From Tethya wilhelma (taxonomy: Eukaryota; Porifera; Demospongiae; Tethyida; Tethyidae): DNA of 64,000 nt. The position numbers and the translations under genes were made by a program. The notes beneath the pieces were generated by a model. The model saw only the letters and a list, made by a program, of their open reading frames with translations, was not told where the DNA came from and searched no databases. The stretch is taken from NCBI GenBank assembly GCA_964030475.1, contig CAXIPT010000009.1:716380-780379 (forward strand), read 5' to 3'. The stretch's first letter is position 1. Every line of letters begins with the position of its first letter. Below are positions 11,878-24,283 of the stretch, piece after piece.

Positions 11878-13875
11878 GATGCGATCCATCAGACTCGTCT
11901 CAAGGAGCTGGATGGTATCACAAGTGAGAGAAATGGAGCCAGGATGGAGTTTGAGAGTCTTAGGAAGCGACGACTAGACGAATTCATGGCTGGTTTCAGC
12001 ACCATCACAAACAAACTCAAGGAAATGTACCAGGTATTGTAAGATAGTTTTAATTGTTTGGTGTATATATGGTTTGAAAAATGGTGCAAGTTCCAACTTA
12101 ATTCTTATGATGTTCTAGCCTAGCCTCAAAATCTTACATTTTATGATTGGGAATATCTCAGCCTAGGAAGGTCATATAACGATGGGACTTGCACCATTGC
12201 AATCAGCTTGAAAATATTTTTCAAACAGTATAGTTTAATTGAAAAGTTGGAAAATGTCCATTTTTTGAAAAAAAATCGCACTCGACCATGGGCTATAGTT
12301 CATGGTTTTGAAGGATTTTTGCAAAAATTTAAATATAGGATTAAACCATATCATTTGAAAGATCTCTTGGAGCTGATTACAATGGTACAAGTTCCAGCTT
12401 CTTATGATGTTCCTAGATGAAGATATTAGTGTTTCAAAGTAAAATCTTAGATTTTATGATCAAGAATATCTCAGCCTTGGAAGGTGGTATAATGATGGGA
12501 CTTGCACCATTGCAATCAGCTCGAAAAGATCTTTCAAACAGTATAGTTTAATTGAAAAGTTGGAAAATGTCCATTTTTTGAAAAAAATCGCACTCGACCA
12601 TGGGCTATAGTTCATGGTTTTTAACAATTTGGTCAAAAATGCTAATATAAAATTAAACTATACCATTTGAAAGATCTCTTTGAGCTGATTACAGTGGTGC
12701 AACTCCCAGCTTCATACGACTTTTTTGGACTGAGATATGAGTAAGGATTTCTTTCATAAAATCTTTAAGCTTGAATATCTCAGTCTATGCAGGCTCCTCC
12801 CTTGCAAATATTTCCTATGATATTTGCGAAGGAGGAGTCTGGGCACGAGGCTGTATTATGTGCCATGTTTGAGTTATTATATGTAATTGAAAATGCAAAG
12901 ATACATTCCTAGACTGGTTAATATTTTAAGAATCATTTTGAGCTGATAACAATGGTGCAAGTTCCATCCTTATATATACAATCTTCTTAGGCAACGGGGC
13001 TACACATACATTTGTAATATACTTTTTTTCACTACTTGTATATGAACTTCTCTATATCTCTATCAGATGATCACACTGGGAGGAGATGCTGAACTAGAGC
13101 TAGTGGACAGTCTAGATCCTTTCTCAGAAGGAATTGTCTTCAGTGTACGTCCTCCAAAGAAGAGCTGGAAAAACATCTCCAATCTGTCCGGGGGAGAAAA
13201 GACCCTCAGCTCACTGGCACTGGTGTTTGCTCTACACCACTACAAGCCTTCTCCTCTCTACGTGATGGATGAGATTGACGCTGCACTGGACTTCAAGAAT
13301 GTCTCTATTGTGGCTCATTACATTAAGGTGTGCCTGACATGTCGACCTGGGTTCGAATCCCAGCTAGATCTTTTTTCAATATAATTATCATTTTCATCAC
13401 AGTATATAGATTGTTTTAAAATTTGTTGTTGATCTTAGTAAATGCACAAGCAAAAAATATAGTAATTATGGTGCAAACAAAAAGAAGAGAGTTTTATTCA
13501 CTGTTCTAGCTATTATTATTGCTATGCTAAGCTCTTTGTGTGTCTCCTTGAATTTGCACTATATTTATAATAATATAATATAATATTATGCATACTTGTT
13601 ATTGTGATCTTCTATTTTCCCCCCAGGAACGTACCAAGAATGCTCAGTTCATTATCATCAGTCTCCGTAACAACATGTTTGAACTTGCCGATCGGCTGGT
13701 TGGCATCTACAAGACTCACGACACCACCAAGAGTGTTACCATTGATCCTTACAGGTTAGCCTCAGGCAGTGCTGGTGCTCAACCTACTGCCTCAGGCACT
13801 ACTGGTGCTCCAAGACTACAGGATACTGCCTCAGGTGCTGTAGGCACTGCTACACTACTGGCTACTGAAGCATAG
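11878..13875 (+). CDS. SMC4: Second copy of the last three SMC4 exons (probable alternative haplotype)
   Basis: Exons 11878-12033, 13067-13327 and 13627-13875 repeat SMC4 exons 9461-9616, 10637-10897 and 11198-11434. Only scattered, mostly synonymous changes are seen, plus one 12-base insertion that adds four residues (VGTA) to the Ala/Ser/Gly tail. The introns between them are also copied, with small indels. The copy starts within the last bases of the preceding exon (agaaaaag) directly after a single n at 11557 and has no 5' gene part. It cannot be a free-standing gene. It is either an allele placed in tandem by the assembler or a very recent partial duplication. The second copy reads through into the genuine 3' flank, so it may be the true gene end. 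Confidence 0.85.
12790..12852. mobile_element. Foldback element, allelic copy of 10375-10437
   Basis: The same element at the same place in the second copy of the SMC4 intron, with one base change in the left arm (cttgcaaat instead of cttgcgaat). Confidence 0.7.
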
Positions 13876-14283
13876 TGTAATGCTGCATAACATGATGTAA
13901 CACTTGATTTCTGTTGATTGGTTTCCACCATGCATACAATACTGATGTAATCTTGCAATGCTGTTGCACTGATCATGATCTAGATTTAACATAGTGTAAC
14001 ACTTTTTGATTCTAACTCCAACACATACTGATCACATAACATCATGTAACACTTTTGATAGCCCTTTTGTTTGATTCTAACCACAGTAAGATTGTAATCT
14101 ATTTCTGATAAAATTTAATTATGAATAATTTGATTAGGGAAGACAAACAATACAATCTACATAACCACATGCATGTGGAGTTGTGGATAGCAACACACAT
14201 AATCACATACTATGCAAATAAACTACATGTATACAAAAAAAACTAAGACCTGTAAAAGTGTGTGACAAAATATTAACATTTTT
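13876..14283. other. Convergent 3' flank of SMC4 and receptor 1
   Basis: A/T-rich sequence between two gene ends. It contains repeated gatgtaacactt-type words (near 13902 and 14050) and no coding frame that I can support. Confidence 0.6.
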
Positions 14284-15977
14284 TCAATCAGTTTCATCAC
14301 TAGTACTAAAGACTGTAGTTGGCTCGTGAGTCAGAAGACTGGCTTTGCTATGGTCTGTACCGTTATCATCACATAGTTGTTCCTTTTTGGGAAAGTCTGT
14401 TGTCCTCGGCGCCCTAAACTTTACCTCTGGTTCGCTGTTGATTGTGCTCTTTGTCTTTGACAGCTGGTGCTGTTGGATCGGAGGTCCGTTGATGCCTTGA
14501 CGACCTCTGATTGGAGCAGCTGTGGCTGTATCGTCGCTGGCTGATTGTAGGCATGTGATGAGCCATCCGAAAAGTCTTCGCCTGATTTTTGTCGAAGCTA
14601 GAATGTAGAGGATAACGTTTCCCCACCCCTGACCGCCATCTCCAATTGCCTGTATGTGTGTGAGTGCATGATGTGAAACCAAAAATCAAATTAAGATAGT
14701 ATGTTTTGTGAAACTCTAATTATATAATACTATTTTGCTTGCTCAAGTTGAAAGTTAATGCCACTCATTTAAGGTGGGTTCATAAATGATAATACTTGAT
14801 TGGTTGTCTTATGAAAAATTAGGTCATGCATGAGATATAAATGTTGATGCTAGAGCTGCAAGTCTATCGTGCATGCTAGGAGTCCTCCTTGACAACTTTT
14901 ATACACAGAATCCACACCAAACTGGTAATCAGGTAATTATTCTTTGAGGTAAGCAATTACAACATTAGCACACTGTAAAGCTTAATATTGTTCTGTTTCC
15001 TGTTACCTGAAGGTAGCCAAAGATGTTGAAGACAGTCTTGAGTCCATGAGAGACACAGCCACAATGAATATGGGAGGAGACAAAGAGAGAGAACAAGAAA
15101 TGGAGGGTTCCCCAAATTCTGAGGAGAATAAACATGATTGGGATGAACATAAGCTTGGTGTCGGCTTTACGAACTGCAGCAACGAGGCCCGAACTCAGGT
15201 AGTTCTCTGATTCACCAAAGTTTGCCTGCATGAATGATTGCATGAATGCATAAGAGTGCTCATACTGTAACATGACATTGTGCATGTGCTTTGAGCGCAT
15301 GTCATCCACTATTACATAGGCACATTATACAACTTGAATTGCTAGGCAACGAGCTGTTTTCAGCAGCAATTTTTTTGGTATCGTGAAGGGCATATAAACT
15401 CTAAGGAGGTTTTATAAACTAAAGGTCTCTCCTTATAATTGCACGATGGAGAAGTACTCTTAACTTCTCTTGAGTTTATATGCCCTTGGCATCATAAAGA
15501 GAAGAAGAACAACAACAAATGAAAGTGATAAGATATAGGCCAGGGGACTTATCTGCTTCCACAATAAAATACATTGTGTTGCATTATCAACACACAAACT
15601 TCAACCTTCCCAATATGCTAAAAGAAACCTCAGCAGTATTAGCAAATTCATTGAACAGACAGACAAGCAAAGGACAATCTCTCAAACAACATACTATGGA
15701 GGACATTGTATAGTCCATATATGCATCACAAAGACCATTCCCATGACAGTTTGATTTGGCAGTGGATAGAAGCTTGCAAGGTAAACATAACAATGGCTGA
15801 ACACCTGAACTAGGTATGTTCATCAGCAGTGCTAGTCAGAGATTGAAGCTGCAGCTAGTCCAGCGAGTTAGGGCCTCCTCTCTTCCACATGCACTATATA
15901 GAGAGATGAGGGTCTAGGTCGCTGGACTTGGATGCTAGCTAGCTAAGATCTCTCTAAGACATGTACTCACACAGATA

Positions 15978-16011
<34 letters not shown>

Positions 16012-16938
16012 TCTTTCCGCACGTGGCACTTGATAGCCACATAAAGAACAATGATAATGATGTACGTTAGTATCTCCCAGAATTTTCCCGCTACGAAGAC
16101 GAAAGCAATTGTTTTGCCTGAGAGTTTTTGAGATACACTCTCATAGCTTTCACGAATGTAGCACCACGTCGACACGGCAACAGGGGAATATCCTAATACA
16201 TGAGTGGCCAATAAGGGGAAGCATATCAAAATAGGGAAGCCCCAGCTAATTACGTGAAAGTAGGGGATCAATTTGCCTGCCAAGACGATCTTGCTGTGCA
16301 CGAGGGTGACATAAAGATAGAGTGCAAGTGCAGTTGTCCACAAGAAGGAACTGACAGATGACGAAGACGTTATGAAACTCTGGATCTCACAGACCTCCTT
16401 GAATACGGCACATTTAGAACTACCAACAGAGCCTTTGTAGTGAACCAGATAGTTCACTGAGCCGAGTATGTAACCAAAAGCAGTGAAGAAGTCGGCAATA
16501 GCAAGAAATGTGATCACGCTCCGAGAACCAGTACGAATATCCTTCCATCTGTGTGTGTGCACAAAATGTGAATGGATAGCAACACAAACAAATTGTTATC
16601 ACTTTATATGAATAGCATCAAGTGACATAATTTCTTGACAACAAGTTTTTGCTTTATGAATAGAGCACAGCAAGAATCTCGTGAATATAATATACTTAGT
16701 CACTGATATTTTTGAAAAAGAAACAAAATAGCAAAATTATGAGCTCTTCTAGGGCTTACTTGCAGTAGCTGAATACAATAAGGATTGAACCCAGACAAGA
16801 GAAAGTGCTGGAAACGATGGCGAGATAAGCCGCCGAAGGGCTGAGCTCCAAAGATTGCGTTGTATTTTTGACGCACTCTATCGTTCCAGGACACCAAGCT
16901 GCGTCTTTGTACTCACTGTAGTCTGGACAAGTCGCCAT
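14284..16938 (-). CDS. GPR157 / cAMP-receptor-like GPCR, receptor 1
   Basis: A seven-transmembrane receptor of the GPR157/Dictyostelium cAMP-receptor-like type. In transcription order the exons are 16938-16760 (TM1), 16548-16011 (TM2-5), 15225-15007 (TM6) and 14649-14284 (TM7 and tail), about 433 residues. Family marks are AIADFFTAFGY in TM2, LWTTALALYLY in TM3, HVISWGFPI in TM4, GKFWEILTY in TM5, IPIMFILLRIWGT in TM6 and GDGGQGWGN before TM7. It has an extra intron after TM1 that receptors 3-5 lack, and a long hydrophilic tail rich in Ser/Thr. An upstream ATG at 16965 is also in frame. The ligand is unknown. It is divergent from snurportin-1 with about 170 bp between starts. Confidence 0.82.
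15386..15487. mobile_element. Foldback element in receptor 1 intron
   Basis: Arms aagggcatataaactc (15386 onward) and gagtttatatgccctt (to 15487) are inverted copies over about 26 bases with a few mismatches. It lies in the intron 15226-16010. Confidence 0.7.
15857..15928. repeat. 72-bp inverted repeat in receptor 1 intron
   Basis: The left arm agtccagcgagttagg and the right arm ctaggtcgctggact are inverted copies extending over about 26 bases. It is another small foldback unit with sequence unlike the others in the window. Confidence 0.65.
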
Positions 16939-17106
16939 TGTTGAAGTTCGCTGCAAAAGCACCAAATTTGAGCCTTTTTGATTTTCAGTCTGGTCACATG
17001 AAAATTAATAAATTAAACCACGCCTGTTTACATTAATCGCATGATAACTCCACCCCTTTACGTTTCACAACGTTTGATGAGTTTTTAGGAGTGGAAGGAG
17101 AACAAG
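16939..17106. promoter_or_regulatory. Head-to-head promoter, receptor 1 / SNUPN
   Basis: Only 168 bp separate the two divergent start codons, so the genes must share or overlap their promoter regions. No TATA box is evident. Confidence 0.5.
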
Positions 17107-18588
17107 ATGGATGACACAATTTTGGCAGAATTCCAGTCCACCTTTTTGATCAGCGGTGAGGTACACGACACACACGTCCAGCACCCTCACTACTCCCTCT
17201 ACAAGCAGAAAAGAGGTGGGTTTGGCGACCAGGCTGCTAGAAGGAAGAGGCAACTTGAAGACCAGAAGTCAAGGAGAAAAGATTATGCTAACTACGTCCG
17301 TAAGATTGTTGAGGGTGAAGATTTGGAGGATTTTGAGATGGATGAAGGAGACGAGAATGGTTTTGATGAGGTTGATGATGACAGCAAGTCAGAGAAGGCT
17401 GTAGCTTCTGCTGATGGAGGCAAAGAAGCAATGCAGGTAAGGTTTGGTCACGGTCTAGGCTAGATTGGGATTCCCGGGAGAATGTGCCAAATTTCTTAGG
17501 ACAGAATTGCTGAGTCTTTCAGGAAGGACGTCATTTTGATCATTTTTCTCAGGACACTATTGCTGTTTCAATATAGGACAAACTGTTTATGTACTATGCC
17601 ACCATGAATTGCATGATTTCCCATACAACTTTGTCTTCTTCTCTCAAATCAGGTGACAGAAGCTACCAAGAAATCCTCCAAGAAGAAAAAAAAGAGGAAA
17701 AAGTATCCTTATCGCAATCAACTCATGCTCTCTGAGTGGATGGTGGATGTACCTCCTGACTTGGAAGAGAAATGGTACATGGTCGTCTGTCCTGTCGGGA
17801 GACGTTGCCTGGTCATCTCAGCTAGAAGGACAACATCGGCCTATACTCGTGCTGGAGAGTTGTTCAACAATTTCCCATCCCTCTTGCCCGGTGGCTGCAC
17901 AAAAACGTATCGAATTTCTCGCGACTATAGCATAATGGATTGCATCTACCACGAAGGAACGAGAAAGTTTTACGTCTTAGACCTTCTTTGTTGGAGAGGA
18001 CATCCTACTTATGATAGTGACACAGAATTTCGAAGCTATTGGCTCACAACAAAGTTCCAAGAAGATGCTGCAATCACTTCCGTTTACTCTCGTGTTAATC
18101 CTCTAACCTTCCACAGTTTGACCTACCACCCATGCACAAGAGACAACGTTGCTAAGGTCTTGAGTGAGAGACAGCCGTTTGAAGTGGACGGCCTACTGTT
18201 CATTCACAAGGAGTCTCACTATCACATTGGTCCTTCACCGCTGGCTGTCTGGCTCAAACCAGAGATGCTTCCTGACATCTTGAAATGGCCAGTTTCGGAA
18301 GAATTCCTCAGCTCAACATCAATAGACACCAAAATGGAGACCGGTAATGATGGTGGTGGTGCTGGAAGGAAGCGTCGAAAGAAAGGACAGAAGCAACAAA
18401 ATGAGATTGCCATGGAGACAGCAGTGACAGCTGTGGAGGGAGAGATGGAAGGGCAGGATGGTGGGGGTACTAGTGTAGCAAGTGGTACCAATGGTGGTGG
18501 TGATGTGAGTCAAATGGTAGCTGTCGAGCCTGAGCCTAATTGTTTACAGCTGCCCAGTGAGGCTGCCATGAACGACAGTACACAGTGA
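17107..18588 (+). CDS. SNUPN: Snurportin-1, snRNP nuclear import adaptor
   Basis: Snurportin-1 binds the m2,2,7G (trimethylguanosine) cap of U snRNPs and hands them to importin beta. There are two exons, 17107-17436 and 17653-18588, about 421 residues. The N-terminus looks like the importin-beta-binding helix (HPHYSLYKQK, then an Arg/Lys-rich RRKRQLEDQKSRRKDY). An acidic linker and a Lys-rich patch follow. The cap-binding domain starts with NQLMLSEWMVDVP and includes CPVGRRCLVIS, SLLPGG, DYSIMDCIY, YVLDLLCWRGHP and PFEVDGLLFIHK. All of these match animal snurportin-1. The C-terminal 80 residues are Gly/Glu-rich and poorly conserved, which makes it longer than the human protein. It is convergent with HPS3. 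Confidence 0.93.
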
Positions 18589-18840
18589 TAATTAATGATT
18601 CGTTTTTTGCCTGACTAACTGAATATTTTATGCTGTTTTGATCAATCAGATGACCCCACCAAGACATGCTATGCTATTGTGACATGGAACCAACCACAAT
18701 TTTTTTAATAGCAGCAATTATAATTATTATTGATTGCCATTAATTTATTTTCATTATGTATCACTTATCATTTTTGGGTTTTATCAATCAAAGAAAAATA
18801 TATTAAAAAACCAACAAAAACTCAAAACAACATTATTATG

Positions 18841-21800
18841 CTAAGGTTTACACAGCTGTTCTGAGAGCTGCTTAGAGAGAAAGAGTTTACAGCTGCGTTC
18901 GATGTAAGGTAGGAAGAAATCAACTGAACCAGAGGGAGGAAGGAGAGAGAGAAACTCTTCAGGAGAGGTAAGGGTGACAACATGGCTGAGAGCATCTGGA
19001 GGGGTTAAAATCAAACACTGTGTGACACATGCTAACAAAACAATTCGTATAATTTGTCCCCAGTTAGACTCCTAGCTCAATCCCCATTTTGTGGGGAAGG
19101 AGAACCTTTACTGATACACCACAATGTCATGTGACACTGTGAAACAGTACAACAATGTCATGTGATACACACTAGCTGTGCACCTTTATAAAGAGAGTAG
19201 TGGACTTCTTCACTATTCTCAGAGGAACAATGTTCAAGCAAAAGTGACAACACAGCTCTCCAGTTGTCCAGACAAGGAGAGAGGAAAGAGAGACAGTACT
19301 CCACAGTGACAGCTGGCACATGACTCAGTAACAACTCTGTAGCCTGAGTAAAAAGAAAGAACATGAAGTGTCAACAAAAACAGGAGCTTATGAGGACAGT
19401 CGGCAAAACTTAACAACTGTCAAGCTACCAGCTTAATTTGGCCTAGCTTATTTACTTCATGCTAGGCTTTTTTTTCTATATCAGGGAAAGAAAAAAAGTG
19501 TGATAGACTGCCTAACTTCCTACCTGTTTCATTTTGCCANACGTGCACACAGGCAGACATGTGCTTACCATCAAATGGAGGCAAGCTGTCCAACCATTTG
19601 TGACGTGAGCCATACAAGCCAAAGGGAGAGGAGGTGGATTGTTGTGGAGTGTGGTCACATGACAACCGAGACATCAGCACATCCACCAAGATGACCTATA
19701 AAGTACAAATTAATATTATGCTCATACATCATAAGTATTCTTATTTCCATGGTTACCATGGCTCCCTCCATGACCTCTGACCCCAATCCCTCCATCTTGC
19801 CAAGAATGATATTCTCCAGGAATTGTTTCAAAACCACATTATCAGCTAAATTGTCACCATGGTAACTACCTTCACCCTGCAAATAGAAATTAAATGATCC
19901 ACATAAATTCTATCAACAGAGCTGCTAAATCAGCCATTTTATGTTACCTGTAAGAGAGAACAGATACTCTGAAATGAAAGTCTTTTGGATGTGAGACAGA
20001 AAGAAAGAACTTGAAGGAAACAGCTCTCTTTGTGGAGTTGAAGCAGCTAAAGTTATGAAGAAAGAAAAAGAAAGAGGAAAAGGTATTCGACAGAAATGTT
20101 AATGGTATCTTATATGAACCTTGCCAAACTCAGTCAGTTTTGAATTCATCACAAAATGAAGGTTCTGTTTGAGCCAGTCAGTCAAAAATTCCTCAGGTAT
20201 TCGACTCAGCTTTGCTTGAGTGCTGTCCAATTTGTTCATACGCAGGAGCAGTAGTGTCTGGCAGAGTAAAATCTCGTTGCTACACGTGTTTGTGTGTGTT
20301 TGTGTGTGTATTTGTGTGTATTTGAATCGTAAGCACTTATTCTTACAGCAGCTGTAATCACTGTACACTTACATAGCGTCAAGACCCTGTGAAGTGCCGT
20401 TCAACAAGGTGAGTGCTTTATCTAAAATAGTGGGAGAATTATATATTATCAACAATCAGTAACTTGTCACAACTATAGTATAACAATGAAACCTCCCAAA
20501 CTAAAGACAATATTCAGCTTGTTTGTCCTTTGCAGAGAGATTGTCATGTTCTTGAACAAATGGTTTGTTTATTTATCAAGAGACAGGGACATTGTTCAAC
20601 AGAGTGGCTAGTAGGTATCGTTACAGTGCATGTACCTGGGGAGTAGTTATTGAGCCATGAATGCAGTAAGACTCTTATCAGCTGCTGCTGCTCATTGTCC
20701 ATATAGAGTTGGAGAATCTCGTCTGCTAGCGCCTGGGAAATGGTCACCTTCTCTTTGGCAAAGAGGACCAGGTTCAGGTAGCTCATGAGCACTGAGTAAG
20801 GGGTACTAGAACCCTGTAATAACAATGAAAATCAGTCCATTTACTCAGCAGTAAACAAAATTAGCCTACAATCAGTAAACAATTTCAGCCTCATTCACCG
20901 TAAAGAAAGAATCTTAGAAACATTATAACTCAATTAACATCTTCAACTATTGTTTTCATTCAAGAGACTTGATTGCAGCAAAATGGGTCTCAAACTTAAA
21001 CCAGCTGCACAAACTCACCTTAGGGTATGTGGTAGTGATGTGCTGTACAACACTTGGCAGCTGTGTGCCTGAGAGAGCAAAATACTTGGCAGCATTCAAA
21101 ATGGCCACCTTGTTTGGAGAGTACTTGCAAATGGAGTCTGCCAGACTGTGTGTGTTCTCACAGAGCATCTTGGTCATCTCTGAGACATCAGCATGAGAGA
21201 GAGAAGACTCTTGAAGAAGCTAAACAGAAGGAAAATAATTCCTTGATTTAGATCAAGGCACAACAATTAGCACCCGATTTATACCAGTCCCTAATATCTG
21301 TATTTATACCAAGGCCTGCAAAAACATACCTGACTCCTAAGTAGGACATGGCCTTCACTGACAACATGTTGGTACATGGGAGGGGAAGTCCCCTTCAGGG
21401 AACTGGCATATTCAAGCTGCAGGGACACAAATCATACCCCCCAATCAGTCAGGGGGTACATGCAGGTACAGTTATTAAAATCTCCCCCAAAGAATGGATC
21501 AACAACACAAAGTTGAAACTGTGTGTACACTCACAAACTGTTGGTAGAGAGAAATAGTGTCTTTCTTCTTCAGTACATACACATTCCATGTTGGTTCTAC
21601 TTGTTTCCGTAGTGATAGTGATTGCCTACATAATAACAATGAGTCCATTAATTGACACGCTAAATCAAAGGGGTATTGCTCACAATAGCCAACCAGCACC
21701 ACTGGAGGGAGTATCCGCACTTTTTGTCAATACGATCATGTGACCTGAGCTGGTTGCTAGGCAACAGCTTCCGATGAACTTATTGGCCGACACTAAAGTG

Positions 21801-23330
21801 AGATCCATTGATGGAGGTGGGCAGGGCTGGATGTGGATGGGATGAACAGACAGTTGTTCACACAAACTAAAAACTGAAAGTGAAACTCAACCCATAGCTT
21901 ACCGGTTTCAACCACCTGCTGTGACACACTGGAGTACCTGTTCTTCCCTCAACGCTCTTGCTAGCAGGAACAGCAGGACACTGCAGTGTGGCCTACAGGA
22001 CAACGAAAGGAAAACAGGTCAATCTAATATAGTGACCTGATAAAAATGTTAGTAGGATGGACAATAAAAAAGGCCACACCCACTTGAAATACTCTGTTTG
22101 TGTACGTCTCAACCGAATCAGTGGAGAGAGCGTGAATGAAGTTGGTATCCATGGTAACCATGTGGGTCTTGGACATGAAGGAGAAGGACGAGACCAGTCG
22201 TGTCTTTGAGTGGACATCATAGAGGTAACCATGGTGCTTGTTGGCGATGAAGCAGCTGATGCCGGCTAGATGTTGTGTACCTATTGAGTCTGTACAAGTG
22301 TGAAGGATGATAGCGTGAGGAGTGATAGTGTGAGAATGTGAGGGTGAAACTGGGAAGATGTGAGGGATGATAGTGTGAGGATGTGAGGGATGATAGTGTG
22401 AGGATGTGAGAGGTGAGGGGTGATAGTGTGCTACCATTTACCAGTAATCAGTGTTGGCATGAGTTGCACGCTATGCAGCATTCCTTCATCAACCTGGCTA
22501 GAGTCTCGAAATCGAGCAGGCATTGTATGTGACCTTCCTCTCATCTCCCCATCGCTCTGGTAACCAGACGTTGGTGGAAACCTAGCACACACAACAAACC
22601 TGTCAAACCAGTTATACTTGGCTACATTATTTAGTACACACCTGCGATAAAGCATCGTCAGCACTCGACACTGAGACAGAGGGGGCGTGTCAGACACGCT
22701 CTCCATGAGAAGAGACCCGCCCCCTTCGATACTGATCTCAATCGGCTGTCCCCAGACGTACTCCAGTGGGCCCAATGCCTCCATGGGGTGGCGATCGATC
22801 ACCTTTTGTGACGTCGAGGCGGACACAGAGGGGAGGGAGAGGATACCCACGAGAGGAGAGGGGGCGCGGCAGTCGTGGGATGCTATCTCTCCAACAAAAG
22901 AGTGAGGGGAGCTAGGAATGAGAGCAAATGAGCTGCCCGACTCCCCGCTGCTCGTGATGGACTCCACACCGACTGATAGCTTTTCGGCTTCCCAAACTCG
23001 CGAAGGTGACCAACTCACGAAGTCTTTGTCATGTTTGACTGCTTCCAGTTTGACTTTTGACCTCTTGAGTGACTCTTCGTTGCAGCTGCTCTCGAGGCTG
23101 TCGTTGTTTCTAAGGAGATACTCTCCACCCACCTCGCCACAAAGGAGAGAGAGCTTCAAAACACGAGCTTCATAGGGTGAGATGTAAGCAACATAGTCAT
23201 TGTAGATGGACACTTTACTAAGATGGCTGTTTGTACGAATGTCCAGTAAGATTTCGATTTTCTGTGGGAGATTTCTACTTTTGTTTGTGAATGAACAGAA
23301 AATATGTATGTGTGAACATTTGATACACAA

Positions 23331-23373
<43 letters not shown>

Positions 23374-24000
23374 GAAACTGTACCTGTGTTGTGAAGCAAC
23401 ACTGGCACTGTCCGAACTAAGAACATCACCTGAGTCACTCTGTGAGGTCACACCTGCTCCAGGCATCCCCTTCTCCTCCGATAAGTTGTCCACTTCCAGT
23501 TCCTCCTTCAGAGCAAACACTCGGATGGTACTACCCATTCCCACAGCTATTCTCCCACTCTCCTCACAGCAGGCAAGGCAAGAGACCGAGCTGTTTGCTT
23601 CAGCTGGTAACTCGATGATTTCAGCAGCTATTCTATCTTGGGAGGGGAGTACTCCTTTCGTTAGCGAGTCCAAGAGACTCACTCTCATTGGTTTGTCGAT
23701 AGAAGAGCCTCTCCATTTGAAATAGACACGGGCAAAGCCATGGGAAGTTTGGTTCTTACGTTCCAAAGTGACAATGCAATCTCCTTTGGCATTGTAGACA
23801 AAATCAATCACCGGGCTTACAGTTCTGAAGCGAGCTATCGGTTTGCAGTTACTGAGGTTGTAGACTTCCAGAATGCAGCCTTCTTGTGCCACAAAGAGGC
23901 ACTCTTTTGAACACGTGATAGCTAAGGGTTCACCATACTCTGGGGTGAGAATATTTTGCTTCTCAAAAAGTCCAAAATTGCTTGGGAAAATCTTCACCAT
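18841..24000 (-). CDS. HPS3: HPS3, BLOC-2 subunit
   Basis: HPS3 is a subunit of BLOC-2, which guides cargo to lysosome-related organelles. I place 17 exons: 24000-23384, 23277-22642, 22581-22442, 22289-22084, 21992-21903, 21866-21694, 21596-21535, 21416-21330, 21219-21019, 20813-20636, 20421-20373, 20257-20120, 20046-19948, 19876-19757, 19695-19569, 19343-19184 and 19031-18841. The total is about 1,090 residues, slightly longer than vertebrate HPS3. The N-terminus (LFVAQEGCILEVYN, DFVYNAKGDCIVTLERKN, then VYFKWRG) follows the beta-propeller start of HPS3. Further matches are WNVYVLKKKDTISLYQQF in the middle and SVDFFLPYIERSCK near the end, where the human protein also has a FFLPY motif. The intron at 19540 contains a single n. 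The order and reading frame are consistent, but the exon lengths do not sum exactly to a multiple of three, so at least one boundary is off by a base. Confidence 0.87.
22303..22430 (-). repeat. Minisatellite in HPS3 intron
   Basis: Imperfect tandem units of the type gatgatagtgtgaggatgtg, about 20-22 bp, repeat several times between HPS3 exons 22289 and 22442. Confidence 0.75.
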
Positions 24001-24283
24001 GGCTAGAATGATGTCTAGATGGACGAAATGTTTGAGTTTGTACTAAATCAAAGCTATATTATAACACAAGGAGTGACTTACTTGCTTTTGAAAGCAGCTT
24101 TTTGACTTCAAACCTTTCCCCAAAGTTTTTTCATGACTGCTGAGTCAGCAATCAATGTGGGTGTGTTCAATGCCAATGGAATCTAGAAAATTATGGAAAT
24201 TAATTGCTGTACCGCAAGAGGCGCAGTTTGGCAGCGAAGCCGGCCGCCTGGCTAGCTGTGTGAACAATAACTTTTAAAGAATA
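24001..24283. promoter_or_regulatory. Head-to-head promoter, HPS3 / SLC45-like
   Basis: The start codons of HPS3 (-) and the transporter (+) are 283 bp apart, so transcription initiates divergently from this interval. No TATA box is obvious. Confidence 0.5.

Larger units (their letters stand above)
9151..13997. repeat. Direct 2.4-kb duplication split by an n
   Basis: Bases 9151-11556 and 11558-13997 align along their whole length, coding and intronic. The first copy stops exactly at the n, in the sequence atagtgt. The second copy continues past the same atagtgt into new sequence. That is the pattern of two contigs from different haplotypes laid end to end. Confidence 0.9.

Noticed and set aside
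11558..13997. A second SMC4 gene or true tandem gene
   Set aside because: It lacks everything before the last three exons and starts mid-exon at an n, so an allelic join is simpler.
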